Part shown: in pieces, positions 31,325-39,529 of the stretch
How the letters are laid out: the number at the start of each line of letters is the position of its first letter
Numbering within the stretch: position 1 is the first letter of the stretch
NCBI RefSeq assembly: GCF_016132545.1
Contig: NZ_CP066167.1
Coordinates: 1 to 64,000, forward strand
DNA from: Spongiibacter nanhainus
Lineage (GTDB): Bacteria > Pseudomonadota > Gammaproteobacteria > Pseudomonadales > Spongiibacteraceae
Direction of reading: 5' to 3'
DNA: 64,000 bases
Position numbers and translations under genes: made by a program
The notes under the pieces: model-generated
Databases searched by the model: none
What the model was told of the DNA's origin: nothing
What the model saw: the letters and a program-made list of their open reading frames with translations, nothing else

Positions 31325-31798
31325 ATGAAGCAAATAGGGAAGATCGCTTTACTCTTTGCCCTATCAACATCTATTGCCGCGTGCATAGGCGATTCCAACG
31401 CCAGCAACGGCGGGAATGTTGAAACCCAGACCTTACACAAAGCCGAGTGGTCGTCATCGCTTCTCGATACGGGGCGCGTCCTCCAAGTCTTCAATACCGC
31501 TTATGACTATGAAGTTGCGTTGTCGTCCTATACCAATGATGACCCAGTAGAGGTGGATTTTACCCAAGGGCAAGTGGTGCTGGTTGACTACGGTACAACC
31601 CCAACCCAGTCGCCTGAGATTGGTGTTAAATCCGTAAAGTCGTCAGGTGAGCACGCTGTAGTGAATGTAAAAATAAAACGTCCCGGTAGCGGCTGTGGTG
31701 GAAATCATGCAATAGGGCGCCCCTATGAGTTCGTCTATGTTGCTACGACAAAGAAGTTAATCTTTAAAGAGTCCGTGTCAGTATCCGGCTGCGGCTAA
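31325..31798 (+). CDS. Small lipoprotein resembling PrcB C-terminal domain
   Basis: The 157-residue product has a lipobox IAAC (about residues 17-20). The segment VVLVDYGTTPTQSPEIGVKSV followed by the HAVVNVKIKRPG strand and PYEFVYVATTKK resembles the PrcB-type domain found in protease-complex subunits and other exported proteins (tentative). C121 and C156 are possible disulfide partners. It lies between the two 381-bp repeats, with ggaatt ahead of the ATG. Confidence 0.6.
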   Translation: MKQIGKIALLFALSTSIAACIGDSNASNGGNVETQTLHKAEWSSSLLDTGRVLQVFNTAYDYEVALSSYTNDDPVEVDFTQGQVVLVDYGTTPTQSPEIGVKSVKSSGEHAVVNVKIKRPGSGCGGNHAIGRPYEFVYVATTKKLIFKESVSVSGCG

Positions 31799-31839
31799 AA
31801 ATTAAACCGATAAAGAGGTGTCGTTTTTTACTTTAAAGA

Positions 31840-32280
31840 ATGCTCCTTAAGTTGGCGATGATTTGCATGCAAAAAATAGTTCCGTTGGTAATAATTTTTC
31901 TGGTTGGCTGTGCAAACCAAAATAGGCTTTGCCATACCTTCGATGATTGCCCGCATCTGCTCTATGCTTGGGAGCGCAACCCTTCGGAAGAAACTCTTAA
32001 AGAGTACAATGCTAAAGGTATGCCGTATCTACTTGCGGCAACGCAGCCCTATTACCCACAGCATGCTTGGGATAACGCTATTTCCGGAGAGGTCGAAATG
32101 ACATTTGATGTTGATGCGGAGGGTAAAGCGACCAACATCAAAATTAAAAGCTCTGTGCCCAAAGGGGTATTTGACCAAGCTGCCGTAGAAGCGCTTAAGC
32201 GTTCAAGGTACACAAAAACTGAGAAAGGCGCAGCGGGGTTTACTCGAAAGTTCACGTGGTCGATCGAGGAAAACAAGTAA
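31840..32280 (+). CDS. Lipoprotein with TonB C-terminal-like domain
   Basis: The product (146 residues from 31840; 137 if the ATG at 31867 is used, which places the signal segment MQKIVPLVIIFLVGC at the N-terminus) has a lipobox LVGC and then a TonB C-terminal-type domain: PYYPQHAWDNAISGEVEMTF, VDAEGKATNIKI and AAVEALKRSRY. There is no Pro-rich spacer or N-terminal transmembrane anchor as in true TonB, so an energy-transducing role is unlikely; related stand-alone domains act in the periplasm. It lies inside the repeat-bounded segment. Confidence 0.7.
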   Translation: MLLKLAMICMQKIVPLVIIFLVGCANQNRLCHTFDDCPHLLYAWERNPSEETLKEYNAKGMPYLLAATQPYYPQHAWDNAISGEVEMTFDVDAEGKATNIKIKSSVPKGVFDQAAVEALKRSRYTKTEKGAAGFTRKFTWSIEENK

Positions 32281-32353
32281 AAATTCACACGAAACCCCTC
32301 CCCCACCTCTCTGTCACAAGTAACAACAACACATGCAAAAGACGGGAGGTACT

Positions 32354-32602
32354 ATGAAAACAGGGAAACAGAAACTGACCTTTGCAGCCTTGGTGATGTT
32401 GCTTGCAGCTCCGCTGGCCTTAGTGGGCTGCTCTGACGATAAGTCTACTTCAAGCGGCGGTTCCGGCGGTGGACAGGAGCAATCCACTTCGCTCAGTATC
32501 GATACGGATGACGGATCGTTCTCTTACTCTAATGATGAGGGTGGCGAGAGCACCGAAGTAAATATCGATGCCGACGATGATTCCGGTAAGGGTAACAAAT
32601 AG
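32354..32602 (+). CDS. Small acidic lipoprotein
   Basis: The frame opens at 32333, but gggagg at 32344-32349 sets the ATG at 32354. The 82-residue product has a lipobox LVGC (about residues 22-25), a Ser/Gly-rich linker and a very acidic C-terminus ending DADDDSGKGNK. Such low-complexity acidic tails could bind divalent cations (inference). The last codons are repeated in copy A at 30843-30876. The gene is convergent with the intact amidase. Confidence 0.7.
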   Translation: MKTGKQKLTFAALVMLLAAPLALVGCSDDKSTSSGGSGGGQEQSTSLSIDTDDGSFSYSNDEGGESTEVNIDADDDSGKGNK

Positions 32603-32941
32603 TTTTTATTGTTCTTAGCAGAGAACCCGCACTTTAAATGCGATGCCGCCGGCTTAGATCGGCGGCACTCTGTTTGCCCAGGGTTGGGCCCGCTCAAGTT
32701 GCCCGGCCAGCTGGAACAGCCGCCCTTCTCCGCCGTGGGGCGCCACAAACTGCACCCCCAGTGGCAGGCCACTCTCACACCAGTGCATAGGCACGCTCAT
32801 TGCCGGCACGCCGGTGAGGTTGGCCAACTGGGTATAGGGCACCCACTGTAAATTTTCCTGCACCATTTTTTCTACAATGCCGCTTTTAAGCATGGCTTTG
32901 GACAGGCCCAGTTTGATGAGTAACAGGGCGATGCTCTCTTG
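32561..32941. repeat. 381-bp direct repeat, copy B
   Basis: This is the intact context of copy A: the end of the small acidic lipoprotein gene and the 3' end of the full-length amidase. The copies flank 31224-32560. Confidence 0.9.
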
Positions 32942-34138
32942 CCATGCCGGGGTGGCGATCTGGCCGACCTGGGCGGGCGGCTGTGCCAATGTGGGGCTGA
33001 GCCACAGGTCGTAGCGTTGATGGAATTCTCCCAGCTGGCGGCTGTAGTCGTTCCAGCGCAGATAGCCCTGCACGTAGTCGCTTGCTCGGGCGGCGCGGCC
33101 AAAGGCGGCCATGACCAGTGTGTCGAGTTCAAAGCCGCTGTTGCCGCAGCCGGTTTGCTGTTTGACGGTCTCCACGGTGGCAGCGATATAAGAGAACCAC
33201 ATGGTGATAAAGTCTTTGGCCAGTTGCAGGCCGTCGACGGCGGGCTCGCCCTCTTCCACGTGATGACCCAAAGAATCCAGCAATCTGGCGGTGTTCTCCA
33301 CTGCTTTAATCGCTTCTGGGGATACCGGAGTGCCGATGGGGGAGCGGGTGGAGAAGGCGATTTTCAGTGGCTCGGGGTCGCGGCTGACTTCTTCCAGGTA
33401 GGGGCGTTCCGGCGCTTCGATGCGGTACATCGAGCAGGCTTCCGGGCCGTGGCTGGCATCCAGCAGCGCGGCGCTGTCCCGCACGCTGCGGGAGACGACG
33501 TGATTCATGGCGGCGCCATGCAATTCTTCTGCATGGGCCGGACCCCAGGGGGTGCGACCCCGGCCGGGCTTAAGGCCAAACAGACCGCAGTGGGCGGCGG
33601 GGATACGAATCGAACCGCCGCCGTCATTGGCGCCGGCCATAGGCACGATGCCGGCGGCCACCGCCGCTGCCGAGCCGCCGGAAGAGCCACCGGGGATATG
33701 GTCGGTGTGCCAGGGGTTGTGGCTTGGGCCCCAGGCTTTGGGTTCGGTAATACCCTTGGCACCAAATTCCGGTGTGTTGGTGCGGCCAAAGATCACCAGC
33801 CCTGCATCCAGCCAGCGTTGGGTTAAGGTGGAATGCTCGTTGGGGGCAAAGCCGGCCTGCTTTAGGGCTTGGTTACCATTGGCGTTGAGTACCCCGGCGT
33901 AGTCCTGGAACAGGTCTTTGGTCAGAAAAGGCACCCCGGCGAAGGGGCCGTTCAGTGGAGCGTTGGCTCTGGCCCGGGCGATGTCGTACATGGGGATGAT
34001 AATGGCGTTAAGGGCGGGGTTGACCGCCTCGGCCCGGGCAATGGCCAGCTCCAGTAACTCGGCGGCGCTGACTTCGCCTTTGGCCACCAGCTCCGCCAGG
34101 GCCAGGCCATCCAGTTGGCGGTATTCCTCAAAGGTCAT
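32654..34138 (-). CDS. Amidase signature family hydrolase
   Basis: The 494-residue product belongs to the amidase signature family (Ser-cisSer-Lys triad): K74 in FLTKDLF, S152 in GGSSGGS and S176 in DGGGSIRIP. Family members hydrolyse amides, including fatty-acid amides and small carboxamides; the substrate is not readable here. There is no signal peptide. Its last 95 codons are duplicated at 30936-31223. It is preceded by a 90-bp gap to the sulfotransferase-like gene on the same strand. Confidence 0.92.
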   Translation of the reverse strand: MTFEEYRQLDGLALAELVAKGEVSAAELLELAIARAEAVNPALNAIIIPMYDIARARANAPLNGPFAGVPFLTKDLFQDYAGVLNANGNQALKQAGFAPNEHSTLTQRWLDAGLVIFGRTNTPEFGAKGITEPKAWGPSHNPWHTDHIPGGSSGGSAAAVAAGIVPMAGANDGGGSIRIPAAHCGLFGLKPGRGRTPWGPAHAEELHGAAMNHVVSRSVRDSAALLDASHGPEACSMYRIEAPERPYLEEVSRDPEPLKIAFSTRSPIGTPVSPEAIKAVENTARLLDSLGHHVEEGEPAVDGLQLAKDFITMWFSYIAATVETVKQQTGCGNSGFELDTLVMAAFGRAARASDYVQGYLRWNDYSRQLGEFHQRYDLWLSPTLAQPPAQVGQIATPAWQESIALLLIKLGLSKAMLKSGIVEKMVQENLQWVPYTQLANLTGVPAMSVPMHWCESGLPLGVQFVAPHGGEGRLFQLAGQLERAQPWANRVPPI

Positions 34139-34228
34139 GCTGCGCTCCCGTTTCTTATTATGTCGCGAGTTTTATTGTTCAGTGTGGCCGCCAAGCAATT
34201 TAAAGGGGGCGGAATTTAGTCGCCAAAT

Positions 34229-34990
34229 TTAGTCAGCAAACAGGCGCCGGTTTAAGTCCTGCAACTCCGGGTCGTCCATCACCGAGTCAAACACCGCGCG
34301 CTCCTGCTCACTCAGGCGCTGTACCCGATCCAGTACGTCCATTTTCTGGCCCTGGTTGTCGAACTGGGTTTGATCAAAGGAGCTGCCGTCGCCCTTGGTG
34401 GAGACCCTGGACAGGCCCTCGTCGGTAAAGGTGTAGCCCAATTGCTCGGCCAGCTCGCGGCGAAACTCTTGATCGCTAAACCAGCGATTAAAGGGGATCA
34501 CGATGCGGCCGGGAATATAACTTGTCTCCCCCAGACATTCCCGGGCGTGCATTTTCCAAGTGTCGATTACCCGCTGCATGTCGTCGTTGTGCTCGGTGGG
34601 GTAGGCTCGGGAATCCCGGCTCATGCCTTTCTTGATGCGGCTGGCCATCAGGTTTTCGATATCCCGAACAATGATTATATTGACCACTGGCAAGGGAGCG
34701 CTGTCAAACGCTCGCCAGTCCAGCCGGTGGTCTTCAAAGCTGGCGATATAGGAGCGGGGAGACAGGCGCTCAAAAGGGAAGAGTGCGCCCATGCCCTTCT
34801 CTTTATAGCGCGCTTTTAGCCACTGTCGATAGGGATAGGGTTTTTCGGGCAGCTCAATCTCACCGTCTAGCACCATGGCAATCCGGTAGACATTGTTAAA
34901 GTGGATAAAGCGGTCGTGGGCTTTTAGCCAGTTGAGCACGGCATGGTTGCCGCTGCGTTTCATGCCGTGGACGATAAACAGACGTTTCAT
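34229..34990 (-). CDS. Sulfotransferase-like P-loop protein
   Basis: The 253-residue product begins with a 5'-phosphosulfate-binding-type loop (HGMKRSGNHAVLNW, residues 8-21) and has a second motif VRDIENLMASR near residue 110 resembling the 3'-phosphate loop of PAPS-dependent sulfotransferases. The remainder is not typical of well-known families, so the acceptor and the activity are open. No neighbouring sulfation or polysaccharide genes are present. The C-terminal third is acidic and helical. Confidence 0.6.
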   Translation of the reverse strand: MKRLFIVHGMKRSGNHAVLNWLKAHDRFIHFNNVYRIAMVLDGEIELPEKPYPYRQWLKARYKEKGMGALFPFERLSPRSYIASFEDHRLDWRAFDSAPLPVVNIIIVRDIENLMASRIKKGMSRDSRAYPTEHNDDMQRVIDTWKMHARECLGETSYIPGRIVIPFNRWFSDQEFRRELAEQLGYTFTDEGLSRVSTKGDGSSFDQTQFDNQGQKMDVLDRVQRLSEQERAVFDSVMDDPELQDLNRRLFAD

Positions 34991-35053
34991 AGGGTGAGGC
35001 GGGCTGATTCCATTCGAGTTGATGCACCGGAGTTTACCGGATATGCATGATTA

Positions 35054-35620
35054 TTACTGATTCTCTTCGGTCAACGAGCGGATGTGGCGGTCTTTGAGCT
35101 TGGCGTAGTTGGCCGAGCTGTAGCAGAAGTAATCCATTTCCTTATCGCTTAATTCCCGCACTGGCTTGGCGGGGCTGCCGGTATAGAGATAGCCACTTTG
35201 CAGTTTTTTACCCGGTGGCACCAGGGTGTTGGCGCCAATCACCACATTGTCTTCCACCACCGCGCCGTCCATCACAATGCTGCCCATGCCGATCAGCACC
35301 CGGTTGCCGATGGTGCTGCCGTGCAGGGTCACCGAGTGGGCCACGGTGACGTCGTCGCCAATGGTCAGCGGATAGCCGTTGGGGTTGTAGGGGCCGGCGT
35401 GGGTGATATGGCAGACGCTGTTGTCCTGAATGCTGCAGCGCGCGCCAATACGGATGCGGTGCATATCTCCCCGCACCACTGCCTGGGGCCAGATGGAGGT
35501 GTCGGCCCCCACGCTGACATCGCCAATCACCAGTGCGGTGGGGTCGATAAACACGCCCTCGGCCAGTTGCGGCTGGTGGCCCTCAAAGGTGCGGGTATAG
35601 TCCTGGGCGTTGTAGGGCAT
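35054..35620 (-). CDS. Gamma carbonic anhydrase family protein (YrdA/PaaY-like)
   Basis: The 188-residue product is a left-handed beta-helix built of hexapeptide repeats (for example VIGDVSVGADTSIWPQAVVRG and VLIGMGSIVMDGAVV). Candidate zinc-ligand histidines lie in CHITHAG and VAHSVTLHG. Family members are trimeric zinc enzymes or acyl-CoA-related proteins, and activity varies. It stands alone on the minus strand, with a 247-bp gap shared with divergent prlC. Confidence 0.87.
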   Translation of the reverse strand: MPYNAQDYTRTFEGHQPQLAEGVFIDPTALVIGDVSVGADTSIWPQAVVRGDMHRIRIGARCSIQDNSVCHITHAGPYNPNGYPLTIGDDVTVAHSVTLHGSTIGNRVLIGMGSIVMDGAVVEDNVVIGANTLVPPGKKLQSGYLYTGSPAKPVRELSDKEMDYFCYSSANYAKLKDRHIRSLTEENQ

Positions 35621-35867
35621 GCTGGGCTCTCCGGATGTTGTGGCTGATCGCTGACTTGATCGTGAGGTCTATGATACGTGACAGGCCTGCCCCCTTGAAA
35701 TCACTCTAGCGGGAGGCCATTACTACAGTATGCCCGGCGGCCAGTGAACGACATGCGCCCCGGTCCCCGTATGCACCCGTGCTCAATGCCCCCAAATCGC
35801 CCGGGCATTTGTGCGAAAATAGCGTATCGACTCGCCACTCACCGATTTTGAAAGAGCTGAATTAGCC

Positions 35868-37907
35868 ATGAGCCAAGCCCTGCCCGCCTTTTCCCAACTC
35901 GATCCCCAGGCCTTTCCCGCCCAGTGTCAGCAGCTGCTGGACCAGGCCCGCAGCGAGGTGGCGGCGCTGACCGAGGATGCCGCGCCGCCCAGCTGGGACA
36001 ACCTGATGGCGCCACTGGAGGCCATCGACGACCGCATTGGCCAGTTTTGGGCGCCACTGAGCCACCTGCATTCGGTGATTGCCGGTGACGCCTGGCGGGA
36101 GGCCTACAACCAGTGCCTGCCCCAGCTCACCGCCTACAACAGCGAGATGGGCCAAAACCGCCCCCTGTACGAGCGAGTCAAGGCATTGGCAGAGAGCGAG
36201 GCCTTTCAGGGCTTGTCCCGCCCCCAGCAAAAGGTGGTGGAGAACGTGCTGCGGGACTTCACCCTCTCCGGCGTCGGCCTGGAGGGCGACGCCGCCAAGC
36301 GCTTTACCGAGATTCAGCAGCGCCTTAGCACCCTGTCCACCGAATTTGGCAACCACGTGATGGACGCCACCGACGGCTGGGAGAAGTTTATCGACGACGC
36401 CGAGACCCTTTCCGGGGTGCCGGAGTCAGTGCTTACTAACCTGAAGGCCGCCGCCGAAGCTAAAGACAAGAGCGGTTACCGGCTGAGCCTGGACATTCCC
36501 ACTTACCTGCCAGTGATGCAGTACGCCAACAACCGCGAGCTGCGCAAAGAGCTCTACGAGGCCTATGTGACCCGGGCCTCCAACATTGGCCCCAACGCCA
36601 GTGACGAGCTGAACAACGGCCCGCTGATGGTGGAGATTCTGCAATTGCGCCAGGAGCTGTCCAAACTGCTGGGCTTTGACCACTACGCCGACAACTCGTT
36701 GGCCACCAAGATGGCCGGCTCTTCGCAGCAAGTGATCAGCTTTCTGGAGGAGTTGGCCGAGGCCAGCAAGCCCATGGCCGAGCAGGAGTTGGCGGAGTTA
36801 AAAGCCTTTGCCGCCGAGCAAGGTTGCGACGATCTGCAGGCCTGGGATGTGCCTTACTATGGCGAAAAACTCCGGGAGGCCCGCTACGCCATTTCCCAGG
36901 AGGAACTCAAGCCCTACTTCCCGCTGGATAAAGTGCTGGAGGGCTTATTCAAAGTGGCCGGCCAGCTGTTTGATGTGAGTATTCAGCAGCTTGACGATCA
37001 GGACCTGTGGCACAAAGATGCCCGCTGTTACGCCATTACCCGGGGCGATGAGGCCCTGGCCCACTTCTATCTGGACCTGTTTGCCCGCCCCAACAAGCGC
37101 GGCGGGGCCTGGATGGCGGACTGTCGCGGTCGCCGCCTGTTGGGTGATGACGCCGTGCAGCGCCCGGTGGCCTTTCTGGTCTGCAACTTTACGCCGCCCA
37201 GCGCTGACCGGCCTTCCCTGCTCACCCACAACGACGTCACTACCCTGTTCCATGAGTTTGGTCACGGCCTGCACCACATGCTGACCCAGATCGACTATTT
37301 GGGTGTATCCGGCATTAGCGGCGTGGCCTGGGACGCGGTGGAGCTGCCCAGCCAGTTCCTGGAGAACTGGTGCTGGGAAAAGGCGGTAATCCCAGATATC
37401 TCCGCCCACTACCAGACTGGCGAACCACTGCCCGACGATATGCTGGAAAAATTGCTGGCGGCCAAAAACTTCCAGTCCGGCATGCAGATGCTGCGGCAGA
37501 TCGAGTTCGCCCTATTTGATTTTAAACTGCATATGCAGGACAAAATCGATAGCGAAGCCGATATCGACGCGGTGATGCAGGCGGTTCGGGATCAGGTGGC
37601 AGTGATGCAGCCACCGGCCTTTAATCGCTTCCAAAACAGCTTCTCGCATATTTTTGCCGGTGGTTATGCGGCGGGTTACTACAGCTACAAATGGGCGGAA
37701 GTGCTCTCAGCCGATGCCTTCTCGCTGTTTGAAGAGGAAGGGGTATTGAGCCCTCAAGCCGGCGAGCGCTTCCGCCGGGAGATCCTCGAACAGGGCGGCG
37801 CCGAAGATGCGGCGGTGCTGTTTAAAAACTTCCGTGGTCGCGAGCCCGCCAACGATGCCTTGTTGCGCCACAGCGGTATCGTTAAAGAGAATAAAGGGGC
37901 GGCTTAG
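35868..37907 (+). CDS. prlC: Oligopeptidase A (M3 family)
   Basis: PrlC is a cytoplasmic zinc metallopeptidase that degrades signal peptides and other short peptides. The 679-residue product is of family length and carries the M3 zinc motif HEFGHGLHH near residue 463 with the downstream Glu in GVAWDAVELPSQFLENW. yheV follows after 2 bp, the standard prlC-yheV pair in gammaproteobacteria. Confidence 0.96.
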   Translation: MSQALPAFSQLDPQAFPAQCQQLLDQARSEVAALTEDAAPPSWDNLMAPLEAIDDRIGQFWAPLSHLHSVIAGDAWREAYNQCLPQLTAYNSEMGQNRPLYERVKALAESEAFQGLSRPQQKVVENVLRDFTLSGVGLEGDAAKRFTEIQQRLSTLSTEFGNHVMDATDGWEKFIDDAETLSGVPESVLTNLKAAAEAKDKSGYRLSLDIPTYLPVMQYANNRELRKELYEAYVTRASNIGPNASDELNNGPLMVEILQLRQELSKLLGFDHYADNSLATKMAGSSQQVISFLEELAEASKPMAEQELAELKAFAAEQGCDDLQAWDVPYYGEKLREARYAISQEELKPYFPLDKVLEGLFKVAGQLFDVSIQQLDDQDLWHKDARCYAITRGDEALAHFYLDLFARPNKRGGAWMADCRGRRLLGDDAVQRPVAFLVCNFTPPSADRPSLLTHNDVTTLFHEFGHGLHHMLTQIDYLGVSGISGVAWDAVELPSQFLENWCWEKAVIPDISAHYQTGEPLPDDMLEKLLAAKNFQSGMQMLRQIEFALFDFKLHMQDKIDSEADIDAVMQAVRDQVAVMQPPAFNRFQNSFSHIFAGGYAAGYYSYKWAEVLSADAFSLFEEEGVLSPQAGERFRREILEQGGAEDAAVLFKNFRGREPANDALLRHSGIVKENKGAA

Positions 37908-37909
37908 TT

Positions 37910-38209
37910 ATGGCGACAGAGTATAGACCCAAGCGTTTTATCGCCGGTGCCGTCTGCCCCAAGTGCAGCGAAATGGACAAAATCGTCATGTACCGAGCCA
38001 ATGACAACGAACAGGTGCGGGAGTGTGTGCGCTGCGGGTTTAGCGACATTATTCGCGACGATACCGGCCCCGAGGACGCGCCCCAAGAGCCTCCCACTCG
38101 AGTGAATCAGCCCCGCCCCGGCGAGCAGAGCCTGGCCCACGAGGACGAGATACAAGTGGTATCGCTGATCGACCCCAAAGCTGACGGTCGCAATCGCACT
38201 GATCACTGA
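37910..38209 (+). CDS. YheV family putative zinc-ribbon protein
   Basis: The 99-residue product has two cysteine pairs, CPKCSEMD and CVRCGFSD, forming a zinc ribbon, followed by a Pro/acidic tail. YheV proteins are small, conserved and of unknown function. The gene starts 2 bp after prlC and is probably in the same transcript. Confidence 0.88.
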   Translation: MATEYRPKRFIAGAVCPKCSEMDKIVMYRANDNEQVRECVRCGFSDIIRDDTGPEDAPQEPPTRVNQPRPGEQSLAHEDEIQVVSLIDPKADGRNRTDH

Positions 38210-38288
38210 AATGAGACCTAACGCGCCCCGGTGACAGTTTTGTTTCGTATCTTGAGACTGAATTGAACCTTAACCGCTAACTCCTTGA

Positions 38289-38308
38289 CCCCGGTAATAA
38301 TACCGGGG
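38289..38308. promoter_or_regulatory. Perfect inverted repeat ahead of the STAS-like gene
   Basis: CCCCGGTA and TACCGGGG flank an ATAA loop (8-bp perfect stem). It lies 62 bp before the ATG at 38371 and 79 bp after yheV. It could be an operator or a terminator hairpin; there is no T run. Confidence 0.45.
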
Positions 38309-38370
38309 AACGCAAATCTCCAAATCTTATCTATACTGATAAAGGAGATTCGCTTTTGGAGAGCGAGGTT

Positions 38371-38754
38371 ATGTTACAACTAATTCCGATCTCATCCCCC
38401 AATGTGGTGGGTATGAAGCTGGCGGGCAAAGTTAACCACGACGATATGACCACGGTGATGCACGAAGTGGAGCGCAAGCTGGAGCGTCAGGATCAACTGG
38501 GTATCTATATCGAGATGGATCACTTCAAGGGTTTTACCCTGCGGGGTCTGATCCGCGAGATGGGTTTGCTGACCCACCATATCAATCACATTACCCGCAC
38601 CGCGCTGGTCAGTGACAAGCAGTGGTACAAGCGCTCCATTGCCATCATTACCCACTGGGCCCCCAACGTGGAGATTGAGCACTTCACACCCCTACAGCGG
38701 GACGAAGCCTTGATCTGGGCCTGTGAGCAGGATGTGGGAGCCTATTCCGCGTGA
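38371..38754 (+). CDS. STAS/SpoIIAA-like protein
   Basis: A TTG at 38356 is possible, but the ATG at 38371 with gagcgagg upstream is preferred, giving 127 residues. The protein resembles the SpoIIAA-like family (about 120 residues; MLQLIPISSPNVVGMKLAGK at the start, IEMDHFKGFTLRGLIRE near the middle), thought to be lipid or protein-partner binding regulators. Its stop overlaps the HAD gene start by 4 bp (GTGA), implying a two-gene operon. Confidence 0.8.
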   Translation: MLQLIPISSPNVVGMKLAGKVNHDDMTTVMHEVERKLERQDQLGIYIEMDHFKGFTLRGLIREMGLLTHHINHITRTALVSDKQWYKRSIAIITHWAPNVEIEHFTPLQRDEALIWACEQDVGAYSA

Positions 38755-39500
38755 TTGACGGACTGCTGCTGGATATCGGCGGCGTCCTGACACTCGATGG
38801 CGCGGCCCTCACCGGTGCGATTGATGCCGTGGCCGAGTTGCAGCGCCGCGATCTCCCCCTGCGTTTTCTCACCAACACCTCCAAGCGGCCGCGTCAGGCG
38901 GTACTCGATGAGCTGGTCGATTTGGGTTTTAGCCTACAGGCCGAGCAGTTGATCACCGCCCCCATTGCCGTCAAACAACTTCTGCAACAGCAACACCTGC
39001 GCCCCTTTATTATCAGTACACCGGCACTGCTGGATGATTTCGCCGATATCGATACCGACAACCCCAATGCGGTGGTGGTTTTCGATGCCGCTGAAGGGTT
39101 TTGTTACCAGGTCTTGGATGCGGCCTTTCAAGTGCTGCAACAGGGTGCGCCGCTGATTGCGGTGGGTGGCAACCGCTACTACCAAAGCGGCGGTAGCCTG
39201 CATCTCGACGCCGGCCCTTTTGTCAAAGCGCTGGAGTATGCCGCAGATGTTGAGGCGCAAATCATCGGCAAACCGGCGGCGACGTTTTTTATCAGTGTCG
39301 CCCAGTCCATGGGCTGCGACCCCGCCAACACCCTGATGGTGGGGGATGATATCGACGGTGATGTGCTGGGGGCTCAGGCCGCCTGTCTACAGGCGGCATT
39401 GGTTAAAACCGGCAAATACCGCAGCGGTGATGAACAGCGTGTTGACCAGCAAGCGACCATGGTCCTCGACACCATCGCCGACTTGCCGGCGCGTTTGTAA
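38751..39500 (+). CDS. HAD-superfamily phosphatase, LHPP/HDHD2-like (subfamily IIA)
   Basis: The 249-residue product has the HAD motifs I (LLLDIGGVL, nucleophile D8), II (FLTNTS), III (IGKPAATFF, Lys) and IV (LMVGDDIDGDV). Motif I has Gly at the position of the usual second Asp (D-x-G rather than D-x-D). A missing second Asp is typical of the LHPP/HDHD2 branch, which acts on phospholysine/phosphohistidine or pyrophosphate; assignment here is tentative. The GTG start overlaps the upstream stop. Confidence 0.85.
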   Translation: MIDGLLLDIGGVLTLDGAALTGAIDAVAELQRRDLPLRFLTNTSKRPRQAVLDELVDLGFSLQAEQLITAPIAVKQLLQQQHLRPFIISTPALLDDFADIDTDNPNAVVVFDAAEGFCYQVLDAAFQVLQQGAPLIAVGGNRYYQSGGSLHLDAGPFVKALEYAADVEAQIIGKPAATFFISVAQSMGCDPANTLMVGDDIDGDVLGAQAACLQAALVKTGKYRSGDEQRVDQQATMVLDTIADLPARL

Positions 39501-39529
39501 CGCGCCTGTCAAAAGGGAAAAAGCCCGAC

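Noticed and set aside
33241-33270. Further parS site around a CACGTG in the amidase gene
   Set aside because: The flanks (TTCCACGTGATG) do not match the parS arms. Other CACGTG occurrences (25190, 36354, 43650, 61583) fail in the same way.
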